Below, in pieces: positions 43,115 to 49,662 of a DNA stretch of 64,000 bases (positions are counted from its first letter, which is position 1; every line of letters starts with the position of its first letter). The stretch is from Planctomycetota bacterium. GTDB taxonomy: Bacteria > Planctomycetota > Phycisphaerae > Phycisphaerales > UBA1924. Both the position numbers and the translations under genes were made by a program. The stretch is from positions 62,001 through 126,000 of the forward strand of contig JAEYUO010000072.1 in the NCBI GenBank assembly GCA_023432465.1, in the 5' to 3' direction. The notes under the pieces are model-generated. The model was not told where the DNA came from. It saw nothing but the letters and a program-made list of their open reading frames with translations, and ran no database searches.

Positions 43115-44278
43115 ATGCCCTCCACCCAACGCGATTACTACGAGGTTCTCTCCGTCGAACGCACCGTTGACGGTGAAGAGATCAAGCGCGCTTATCGCCG
43201 CCTGGCGATGAAGTATCACCCGGACCGCAACCCCGGCGATGCCGAGGCCGAGGCCCGCTTCAAGGAGTGCGCTGAGGCGTACGAGATCCTCTCCGACCCT
43301 GAGAAGCGGGCCCGCTACGACCGCTTCGGCCATGAGGGCCTTCGCGGCGGGGGCGCAGCCCAGCACGACTTCTCCCGCATGGATGTCACCGACATCTTCT
43401 CGATGTTCAGCGACATCTTTGGAGGGGGTGGTGGTGGCGGAGGCTTTGGCGGTGGGATGGGAGGTCGCGGTGGGGGGCAGGCCCGCGGCTACGACCTTGA
43501 GACCGAGGTCCACATCACGCTTGAAGAAGTTCTGAAGGGCTGCGAGGAAGAAGTCGAGTTCACACGCCTGGATATCTGCGACCGCTGCACCGGCACGGGC
43601 GCCAAGCCCGGCACCAAGCCCGTCAAGTGCAAGACGTGCGACGGCCAGGGCCGCGTCCAGCAGTCCGGCCTCGGCGGCATGTTCCGCATGGTGACCAACT
43701 GCCCCGCGTGCGCCGGCCGCGGCCAGGTGGTGAAGGAGTTCTGCGAGGCCTGCCGCGGCAAGGGCCGCCAGCCAAAGAAGCGCACGCTCAGCGTCCGCAT
43801 CCCGCCCGGCATCTCCGATGGCCAGGCCGTCAGAGTCCGCGGCGAGGGCGAGCCCGCTCAGACGCCCGGTGGCGAGGGCATGCGCGGCGACCTGCACGTG
43901 GTCGTCCGTGTCCAGCCGCACCCGCTCTTCAAGCGCGAGGGCGACCACCTCATCATGGAGATGCCCATCGGCTTTACCCAGGCCGCGCTCGGGGCGGAAG
44001 TCGAGGTCACCACGCTCGACGGCAAGCAGAAGCTCACCATCGCCAAGGGCAGCCAGTACGGCACGCTCCTGCGCGTGAACGAGGCGGGCCTGCCCAGCCT
44101 GCGAACCGGCCGCCGCGGCGACCTGATCGTCGTCATCAAGATCGAAACCCCCACGAAACTCTCCGCGCAGCAGGAGAAGCTGCTGCGAGAGTTCGCGGCG
44201 ACTGAGAATCACGATGTCATGCCGGAAAGTCAGGGTTTCTGGAAGAAGATGAAGGACGCCCTGCGAAAAGAGGGCTAG
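43115..44278 (+). CDS. dnaJ: chaperone protein DnaJ (type I Hsp40)
   Basis: 387 residues. J domain with the HPD tripeptide in MKYHPDRNPGD; Gly/Phe-rich linker (GGGGGGFGGGMGGRG); four zinc-finger repeats CDRCTGTG, CKTCDGQG, CPACAGRG and CEACRGKG at about 155-215; then the client-binding beta domains (LSVRIPPGISDGQAVRVRGEGE). It delivers clients to DnaK and triggers its ATPase. dnaK is not in the window. Two hairpins separate it from groEL2, and 237 bases with an inverted repeat separate it from grpE. Confidence 0.96.
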   Translation: MPSTQRDYYEVLSVERTVDGEEIKRAYRRLAMKYHPDRNPGDAEAEARFKECAEAYEILSDPEKRARYDRFGHEGLRGGGAAQHDFSRMDVTDIFSMFSDIFGGGGGGGGFGGGMGGRGGGQARGYDLETEVHITLEEVLKGCEEEVEFTRLDICDRCTGTGAKPGTKPVKCKTCDGQGRVQQSGLGGMFRMVTNCPACAGRGQVVKEFCEACRGKGRQPKKRTLSVRIPPGISDGQAVRVRGEGEPAQTPGGEGMRGDLHVVVRVQPHPLFKREGDHLIMEMPIGFTQAALGAEVEVTTLDGKQKLTIAKGSQYGTLLRVNEAGLPSLRTGRRGDLIVVIKIETPTKLSAQQEKLLREFAATENHDVMPESQGFWKKMKDALRKEG

Positions 44279-44286
44279 GTGGAAAC

Positions 44287-44445
44287 TTCACCACGGAGCA
44301 CACGGAGATCACAGAGAACCATCAATGGGTCTGAGATGGAACTTCGTTGAGATCACTGCAGATGAGTACGCCGGGAAGGGGGTGTTGAGTGCGATCTCTG
44401 GATTCTCTCCGTGCCCTCCGTGCCCTCCGTGCTCTCCGTGGTGAG
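44287..44445. repeat. imperfect inverted-repeat element between dnaJ and grpE
   Basis: The left arm at 44287-44320 (TTCACCACGGAGCACACGGAG, continuing to AGAGAACC) is answered by a right arm at about 44404-44445 made of four CTCCGTG units, ending CTCCGTGGTGA. The two arms are complementary and would fold into a long hairpin. The internal CCGTG repetition looks like a dispersed MITE-like or REP-like element. No coding frame is credible here. Confidence 0.6.
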
Positions 44446-44515
44446 ATGCATCTCTGGCATGCAGTTTGAAGTGCATCCGTAGGATTCAGCACCGCAATCA
44501 GGAAGCGAGGTCGAG

Positions 44516-45139
44516 ATGTTCGCACGAAAGCAGCACGGCGAGGAGAAGCAGCCGCACCAGCACGGACCCAACGGCGGGGGCTGCTGCGGCGGCGGAGGGT
44601 GCGAGAGTGGGGGGGGTGAGAAGGAACCGCTCGCCGAGGGCGACCCGGATGCGACCGCCGACCTGATCGACCAGATCACCGCCGAGCGCGATGAGGCGAT
44701 CATGAGCTGGAAGCAGTCTCAGTCCGACTACCAGCGTGCGCTCGCTGACTACCAGAACTTCCAGCGCAGGGCCGCACAGAACGAGACCGAAGCCCATCGC
44801 CAGGGTGTGACCAGCGTTCTGGGCAGCATCCTGCCCGTGCTTGATCACTTCGACCTTGCGCTCTCACAAAAGCCGACCGATGAGAGCGGCACGAAGATCC
44901 TGGAGGGCGTGAGGGTGATCCGCTCGGAGCTCATCCGCGCACTGGAGAACCACGGCATCACGCTGCTGAACCCGCAGCCCAACGACGAGTTTGACCCGAA
45001 CAAGCACTCGGCGATCACGCAGATGGCCGCCGACGGCGTCGAACCCGGCCGCGTCAGCTTTACCATGCAGCCCGGCTACATGCTCGGCGATCGCGTCATC
45101 CGCTCCGCCAAGGTCGGTGTGGCCCCCAAGCCGGAGTGA
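44516..45139 (+). CDS. grpE: nucleotide exchange factor GrpE with His/Cys-rich head
   Basis: 207 residues. The GrpE core is clear: a long coiled coil (ALADYQNFQRRAAQNETEA) then the beta domain with HSAITQMAADGVEPG and RSAKVGVAPK. It releases ADP from DnaK. The N-terminal 35 residues are special: HGEEKQPHQHGPNGG, then CCGGGGCESGGGE, with a His pair, three Cys and Gly runs; an eight-G run at 44609-44616 encodes part of it. Typical GrpE heads are acidic and Cys-free. The head could bind metal or sense redox (inference). Confidence 0.94.
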   Translation: MFARKQHGEEKQPHQHGPNGGGCCGGGGCESGGGEKEPLAEGDPDATADLIDQITAERDEAIMSWKQSQSDYQRALADYQNFQRRAAQNETEAHRQGVTSVLGSILPVLDHFDLALSQKPTDESGTKILEGVRVIRSELIRALENHGITLLNPQPNDEFDPNKHSAITQMAADGVEPGRVSFTMQPGYMLGDRVIRSAKVGVAPKPE

Positions 45140-45146
45140 ACCAGCG

Positions 45147-45545
45147 ATGCCGACCTACGAGTACGCCTGCAAGTCCTGCAAGCACGCCTTCGAAGAGTTC
45201 CAGTCGATCAAGGCCGCGCCGCTGAAGAAGTGCCCGGAGTGCGGCAAGGCCGCGCTGGAGCGTCTGATCGGCACCGGCGCAGCGCTGATCTTCAAAGGCT
45301 CAGGTTTCTACCAGACCGACTACCGCTCCGAGGCGTACAAGAAGTCCGCCGAGGCAGACAGCAAGGCGGCCGCTCCCGCGGCGGAAACCAAGCCGTCTGC
45401 AAACGGCGATACCAAGCCCGCCGAAACAAAGTCGGAAGCCAAGCCCGAAGTCAAAGCCGAGCCCAAGCCCGCCAAGGTCGAACCGCCGCGACCCGCGACC
45501 AAGTCCGCCGCCAAGAAGACCGGCAAGCCCGCGGCCAAGAAGTAG
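45147..45545 (+). CDS. FmdB-type zinc ribbon protein with H1-like tail
   Basis: 132 residues. The N-terminal zinc ribbon MPTYEYACKSCKHAFEEF...KKCPECGKAALERLIG (two C-x2-C pairs) is the FmdB/regulatory CxxC family. It is followed by LIFKGSGFYQTDYRS, as in other family members. The tail of about 65 residues is Lys/Ala/Pro-rich, ending KSAAKKTGKPAAKK, like a histone-H1 tail, so nucleic-acid binding is possible. It starts eight bases after grpE. Its last 225 bases overlap the end of the opposite-strand gene. Confidence 0.85.
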   Translation: MPTYEYACKSCKHAFEEFQSIKAAPLKKCPECGKAALERLIGTGAALIFKGSGFYQTDYRSEAYKKSAEADSKAAAPAAETKPSANGDTKPAETKSEAKPEVKAEPKPAKVEPPRPATKSAAKKTGKPAAKK

Positions 45546-46078
45546 CACTTTGCATCTGGTGGGGCAGGCGTCCCGCCTGCCGTCGTGATCGCTGTAGCGA
45601 CGCCGCACTCCGGACACTTCCGCCTGCCATCCACTACCGGAGTCTCTCGCAGGTCGTAGCCGCAGTTGTGGCACTCGCTTGTTCGCGCGCGCCGCATGCC
45701 GATGAGTACGCCGTGGGCATACGCCGCGACCGCTGTACCCAGGGGCATGAGCGGCCACAGGGGAAAGACGATGAAATGGTAACCAGGCGATCCTCTCGCC
45801 CACGGCATTTTTGCGCGAAACGGACGCCATGCCGTTGTCCAATCGGAGTGGTACGCGGGCAGTGTGTACAAACCGGAACTGGTCGGCGCTCCGGGCACCT
45901 TCCAGTAGCGATCGCTGGAGAATCCACTCTGAAAGCAGCCGTTGCCAATACAGACAAACCAGTCGCCGCTCCAATAGAACCCGACTTCACGCTGGCGAGT
46001 GCCCAGAAACAGAATGACGGCAACAAGAGTTGTTATCGCGCCAATCATGCGAAGTCGCCGTGCGAGTAGTTCGCTCAT
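45320..46078 (-). CDS. membrane protein with CxxCGYDLR zinc ribbon
   Basis: 252 residues from ATG 46078 (MSELLARRLRMIG); ATG 46096 is an alternative. Two spans are seen: IGAITTLVAVILFLG near the start and WPLMPLGTAVAAYAHGVLIGM further on. The zinc ribbon is ECHNCGYDLRETP...KCPECGV, a signature common in planctomycete membrane proteins. The C-terminal 75 residues beyond the ribbon are low-complexity and lie across a palindrome and then antisense to the FmdB-like gene. I think the original stop was lost and the true functional protein ends near the ribbon. Function unknown. Confidence 0.65.
   Translation of the reverse strand: MSELLARRLRMIGAITTLVAVILFLGTRQREVGFYWSGDWFVCIGNGCFQSGFSSDRYWKVPGAPTSSGLYTLPAYHSDWTTAWRPFRAKMPWARGSPGYHFIVFPLWPLMPLGTAVAAYAHGVLIGMRRARTSECHNCGYDLRETPVVDGRRKCPECGVATAITTAGGTPAPPDAKCYFLAAGLPVFLAADLVAGRGGSTLAGLGSALTSGLASDFVSAGLVSPFADGLVSAAGAAALLSASADFLYASER
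45563..45581. repeat. palindrome, 8-bp stem with TCC loop (second copy type)
   Basis: GGCAGGCG (45563-45570), TCC, CGCCTGCC (45574-45581). Stem length and loop equal those at 42992-43010 though the stem sequence differs. It lies 18 bases after the FmdB-like stop and inside the opposite-strand reading frame. Confidence 0.6.
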
Positions 46079-46094
46079 GCGCTTATCATCGGCC

Positions 46095-46490
46095 ATGTCC
46101 ATCCTCGGCCATGGCATAGATCTCGTCGAAGTCGCGCGCATCCGCGAGATGCTCGATGAGCACGGCCAGCGATTCCTGGACCGTTGCTTCACGCCCGCCG
46201 AGCAGGTCTACAGGGCCGACTCCCGCCGCCGCATCGAGCACCTTGCCGCCCGCTTCGCCGCCAAGGAAGCCGTGCTGAAGGCCTTGGGCACCGGTCTCAC
46301 CGGCGGCATCGCCTGGACCGACATCGAGGTCATAAGCACTGCCAGCGGTGCGCCGAAGCTTGCCCTCCGCGGGTCTGCCCAGACCGCCGCGGCGAGCCTC
46401 AGCATCACGTCGTGGGTCGTTTCCCTCACCCATACAGATTCACTGGCCATGGCCTCTGTGATTGCGTTGGGCAGTCCCGCCTCGCATTGA
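46095..46490 (+). CDS. acpS: holo-[acyl-carrier-protein] synthase
   Basis: 131 residues from ATG 46095. AcpS transfers phosphopantetheine from CoA to the acyl carrier protein, arming fatty-acid synthesis. Motifs: GHGIDLVEVARI at the start (metal-binding Asp), FTPAEQVYRA, AARFAAKEAVLKALGTGL (second acidic residue) and the end SLTHTDSLAMASVIAL. Length is typical. Its start is divergent from the membrane protein; a bidirectional terminator follows. Confidence 0.95.
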   Translation: MSILGHGIDLVEVARIREMLDEHGQRFLDRCFTPAEQVYRADSRRRIEHLAARFAAKEAVLKALGTGLTGGIAWTDIEVISTASGAPKLALRGSAQTAAASLSITSWVVSLTHTDSLAMASVIALGSPASH

Positions 46491-46515
46491 TTCGATGCAC
46501 GCTCGCGCAAAGAAA

Positions 46516-46554
46516 CGACCCCGCCTGCACGGTGCAAGCGGGGTCGCTCATTTT
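46516..46554. terminator. bidirectional terminator between acpS and mscL
   Basis: CGACCCCGC (46516-46524) pairs with GCGGGGTCG (46538-46546), with TTTT shortly after on the plus strand and AAAGAAA just before, giving a T-rich run for minus-strand transcripts. It sits between two convergent genes. Confidence 0.8.
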
Positions 46555-46577
46555 GTCAATCTGGGTTCTTCCGGCGA

Positions 46578-47045
46578 TCAGCCGCGCTTCGCAAGCAAGT
46601 CGCGGATCTCCATGAGCAGTGCCTGATCGGGTGTCGGCCCGGCGGGCGCGGCCGCGGGCTTTTCCTTCTCGAAGCGCTTCCGAGCGGAGTTCATCATCTT
46701 CACCATCAGGAAGATGCAGAACGCCAGGATCAGGAAGTTGATGGCGACGGTGATGAAGTTGCCGTATGCCAGCACGGGGCCCATCGCCCGGGCATCCGCG
46801 AGCGCGGGCGCCACGCCGTTGGCCGCGGTTGTCGCCGCTTCGATCTTCGTCCGCGCCGCCTCGTTCAACCCGATGTACATGTTCGAGAAATCGGCCTTGC
46901 CGGCGATTCCGACGACCGGCATGATCACATCGTTGATCATCGAGTTGATGATCGTGCCGAACGCGCCGCCGATGATGACGCCGACGGCCATGTCCATCAC
47001 ATTGCCGCGGAGCGCAAACTCGCGAAACTCCTTGACGAAACCCAT
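46578..47045 (-). CDS. mscL: large-conductance mechanosensitive channel MscL
   Basis: 155 residues. The N-terminal helix and first span are diagnostic: MGFVKEFREFALRGNVMDMA, then VGVIIGGAFGTIINSMINDVIMP. The periplasmic loop is enlarged, with DFSNMYIGL and a 30-residue Ala-rich stretch (TAANGVAPALADARAM). The second span is FITVAINFLILAFCIFLMV, and the C-terminal helix is PTPDQALLMEIRDLLAKRG. The channel opens at high membrane tension to release solutes after osmotic downshock. It has its own start, 55 bases after a small lipoprotein gene. Confidence 0.95.
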   Translation of the reverse strand: MGFVKEFREFALRGNVMDMAVGVIIGGAFGTIINSMINDVIMPVVGIAGKADFSNMYIGLNEAARTKIEAATTAANGVAPALADARAMGPVLAYGNFITVAINFLILAFCIFLMVKMMNSARKRFEKEKPAAAPAGPTPDQALLMEIRDLLAKRG

Positions 47046-47100
47046 GTTGGTGCCTCCAAAGGGGGTGTAGTACGAATCTGGTACAGGAAGTTTGTGCGAC

Positions 47101-47553
47101 TCAGGATGGGAACTTCTTGGTCAGGTCCGTGATCGCCGTTCCCAGCTTGTCGAGCGTGCTGCCGAGTTCGGTCGAGATCGACTGCCAGGTGTCCGCGCCG
47201 GCATCCTTGAGCTTGCTGAACTGATCGCCCGCGGCGTCGAGCTGCTTCTCGACCTCGGCCATCCCGGATTCGACCGTCGGCTTCATGGCATCCGGGAGAG
47301 CCGCCATCTTGTCCTTCAGCTTCGCGACCTGGGCCTTCGCATCTTCGAGGCGAGGCTCGAGCGTGGTCACCGCCTGGTCTCGCAGCTTCGTGAATGCATC
47401 GCCGGCCGCGCTCTTGGCCGAATCCAGCGCGTTCCCCAATGCACCCGCGGCTTCGTTCGCCGCGCCGCCCGCGGTGCCGGTTTCGGACTTCTTCTCGCAC
47501 GCGCTGACACTCAGCAGCGCACCGATCAGGACAATGGACATTGTTGTTCGCAT
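47101..47553 (-). CDS. lipoprotein with amphipathic helices
   Basis: 150 residues from ATG 47553, preceded by AGGAGGT at eight bases, a strong site. The leader (MSIVLIGALLSVSAC) ends in a lipobox Cys. The rest is all helical with Ala/Lys/Asp-rich heptads (EAAGALGNALDSAKSAAG, then EDAKAQVAKLKDKMAALPD, TELGSTLDKLGTAITDL). It resembles LEA-like or apolipoprotein-like repeats. It lies upstream of mscL in the same direction and could share a transcript. Envelope stress role possible, unproven. Confidence 0.8.
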   Translation of the reverse strand: MRTTMSIVLIGALLSVSACEKKSETGTAGGAANEAAGALGNALDSAKSAAGDAFTKLRDQAVTTLEPRLEDAKAQVAKLKDKMAALPDAMKPTVESGMAEVEKQLDAAGDQFSKLKDAGADTWQSISTELGSTLDKLGTAITDLTKKFPS

Positions 47554-47726
47554 TTGAAGACCTCCTGTTCGTCGCGTCACACGAGAACTCGCGGCCGCGC
47601 CGAACACAGTTTGCTCGGCACATTGTACGTGATCCGCCGGTTGCCCGCAGATTCGTGCAAAGCGAGCTCTTTATCCTCAAACTCCGCCGCCCTTGATCGG
47701 GGGAATGTCGTATCCTTGAAACGTCG

Positions 47727-48365
47727 ATGGCACGCCCCAAACGCACTCCACGCTCCTCCCCACGCACCTCGGCAGCGCCGTCGCCATGGGTGTTTGTGCG
47801 CGAGTTCATTCGCTCGCCCCGCGACATGGGCACGTTGTTTCCGTGCTCACCCGCGGTCGCCAAGGCCATGCTGCGAGGTCTCGAGACATCCGGCTGGCGA
47901 GCGGTGGCCGAGCTCGGGCCGGGGAACGGCGTCCTCACTCCGACGCTGGTTGCCGGACTCCCTGCCTCCTGCCGGTTCATCGCGCTTGAGATCAGCCAGG
48001 TGCTGGCGGCGGAGTTCCGCGAGCGGTTGCCGGCTCTTGAGCTGGTGGAGGCCGATGCGGCCAACCTCGCCGATGTCTGCCGCGCCCGCGGCATCGACCA
48101 TCTGGATGCGGTGTTCAGCGCGCTGCCGCTCCGGCTGCTCTCCCCGATTGCGCTTGGCGAGGTTCTCGCGGCCGCGGCCGCGCCGCACCGGCCCGGCGGC
48201 AGCTTCGCCCAGGTGACCTACTGGCCTTCCGCGCTTGCGCCCGGACGACAACTTCGAAATCAGGTCGTGGCGCACGTCGGCCCGATCGAGTCGGATAGAC
48301 TCGTTGCAGGGAACGCCCCTCCGGCGTGGGTGTTCCGCTGCGTCAAGCAGCAGACCGGAGCCTGA
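47727..48365 (+). CDS. PmtA-like phospholipid N-methyltransferase
   Basis: 212 residues. After a basic head comes VREFIRSPRDMGTLFPCSPA, the entry motif of the PmtA/rRNA-dimethylase-like group. The SAM motif is VAELGPGNGVLTPTLVAG, then RFIALEISQVLAAEF and LVEADAANLADV; the substrate loop has AVFSALPLRLLSP. PmtA enzymes convert phosphatidylethanolamine towards phosphatidylcholine. Whether this member does so, or makes methylated lipids at all, is inferred. It is followed closely by a lipoprotein gene. Confidence 0.8.
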   Translation: MARPKRTPRSSPRTSAAPSPWVFVREFIRSPRDMGTLFPCSPAVAKAMLRGLETSGWRAVAELGPGNGVLTPTLVAGLPASCRFIALEISQVLAAEFRERLPALELVEADAANLADVCRARGIDHLDAVFSALPLRLLSPIALGEVLAAAAAPHRPGGSFAQVTYWPSALAPGRQLRNQVVAHVGPIESDRLVAGNAPPAWVFRCVKQQTGA

Positions 48366-48383
48366 TCGCCGAGGAACTCTCCC

Positions 48384-49043
48384 ATGTGCCGAATCTGCAT
48401 GACACTCTCAGTGATGATCCTGCTTGCGATGAGCTTCTGCCTGTCGGGGTGCGCCTCGACGCGGATCGAGCTTGCCGAGAAGTTCGGCTACGCCAAGCGA
48501 GAACAGCTCTCCGACAAGGTCAAATCCGCACGCGACGGCCAGCAGGAGGCCAAGGTGCAGTTTGAGTCCGCTCTCGCCGAGTTCATTGCCGTTACGTCGG
48601 TCGATGTCAAGGAGCTGGAGGCCCGCTACTCCAAACTCAGCAAGGAGTATGACCGCAGCAAGGCCAGGGCCGCGACCGTGACCGACCGCATCGCGAGCGT
48701 CGAACGCGTCGGCGAGGCGCTGTTCCGCGAGTGGAAGGAAGAGCTCACGCAGTACACCAGCGGCACCATGCGTGCGGCCAGCCAGCGGCAACTCGACCAG
48801 ACCCGGGCGCAGTATGATCGGCTTGTCGGCGCGATGAGGGCCGCGGAGTCCAAGATGGCCCCGGTGCTCGCGGCGTTCAGCGATCAGGTCCTGTTCCTCA
48901 AGCACAATCTCAACGCACGCGCCATCGCGGCCCTGCAGGGCACGGTGACGCAGGTGCAGGACGATGTCGCCGCACTTGTCCGCGAGATGGAAGCCGCGAT
49001 CACCGAGGCCAACTCGTTCATCGATCAGCTCAGCGGGAGCTGA
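48384..49043 (+). CDS. DUF2959-like lipoprotein, coiled coil
   Basis: 219 residues. A lipobox ends MILLAMSFCLSGC. The mature protein begins IELAEKFGYAKREQLSDKVKSA and is almost entirely helical: QQEAKVQFESALAEFIAV, YSKLSKEYDRSKARAATV, then AALQGTVTQVQDDVAALVREM. This is the DUF2959 pattern of surface lipoproteins whose function is unknown. It lies 18 bases after the methyltransferase and converges with a 14-base overlap on the next gene. Confidence 0.85.
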   Translation: MCRICMTLSVMILLAMSFCLSGCASTRIELAEKFGYAKREQLSDKVKSARDGQQEAKVQFESALAEFIAVTSVDVKELEARYSKLSKEYDRSKARAATVTDRIASVERVGEALFREWKEELTQYTSGTMRAASQRQLDQTRAQYDRLVGAMRAAESKMAPVLAAFSDQVLFLKHNLNARAIAALQGTVTQVQDDVAALVREMEAAITEANSFIDQLSGS

Positions 49044-49662
49044 ACCTGCGTGCGGCGATCGCCGCTTCGCGTGCCAGTTCCGCGAGCCCCCGGCGGGGAC
49101 AGATGATCACGTTCTTGCCGCGATACCGCTCGCTCACCTTGTGCGCAAGCTCGGTCGATCCCCACAGCACGACCAGATCCGCCCATGCGCAATCGGCATC
49201 CGCATCGGACTGGTTTCGTGCCCGGGTGCCGTCGATCAGCCGAAGCTCAAGCCTGCCTGCGACTCGTCGCAGGACATCCTCCCGCGTCGCTGGGTTTCCA
49301 CCCACGATGCAGAGCTTGCTCCATCCCGATTGCGAGAACGCCGCGAGCATCTCTTCCACCCCGCCCCGGTTCACCGATCCGCCGCAGACCTCGCAATCAG
49401 CCTGCGTGGCCGCGGGGACGACCTCGCGTCCGCAGGCGATTGATGGCGCGCGATTCGAGCAATCTCCCCGAGAGCACACACGCACGAACTCGGCCGCGAG
49501 CACCTCGATGACCGCATCGCGCTTGCTGATCGAGATCCGGGGTTTGCGTGGGTTGGACAGGCCGGCCCGCTGGAGGGCGGCCTCGTAGAGCGCGGTTGAT
49601 CCGCCGAACCCCAGTTCGCGGAGCAGTTCGGACTTGGCGATATCCGGACGCGGCGTGGTCAT
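49030..49662 (-). CDS. Cys-rich protein with DUF2325-like domain
   Basis: 210 residues. The N-terminal part may be helical (SELLRELGFGGSTALYEAAL). A Cys cluster follows: FVRVCSRGDCS, SIACGREVV, DCEVCGGS, six Cys in about 40 residues, as in a zinc ribbon. Then KLCIVGGNPATREDVLRRVAG, LRLIDGTRARN and DLVVLWGSTELAHKVSERYRG form a Rossmann-like unit like DUF2325. Its start overlaps the PP2C stop by four bases (ATGA), so it is made together with the phosphatase and may be its partner. Role unknown. Confidence 0.7.
   Translation of the reverse strand: MTTPRPDIAKSELLRELGFGGSTALYEAALQRAGLSNPRKPRISISKRDAVIEVLAAEFVRVCSRGDCSNRAPSIACGREVVPAATQADCEVCGGSVNRGGVEEMLAAFSQSGWSKLCIVGGNPATREDVLRRVAGRLELRLIDGTRARNQSDADADCAWADLVVLWGSTELAHKVSERYRGKNVIICPRRGLAELAREAAIAARRFSSR

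Noticed and set aside
41234..44212. An open frame of 992 codons on the minus strand across groEL2 and dnaJ
   Set aside because: Same cause: codon bias of two strongly biased genes leaves the opposite frame open. No ribosome-binding site or domain.
45320..45545. Treating the end of the minus-strand zinc-ribbon gene as a separate gene
   Set aside because: It is continuous in frame with the upstream part and lacks its own start site.
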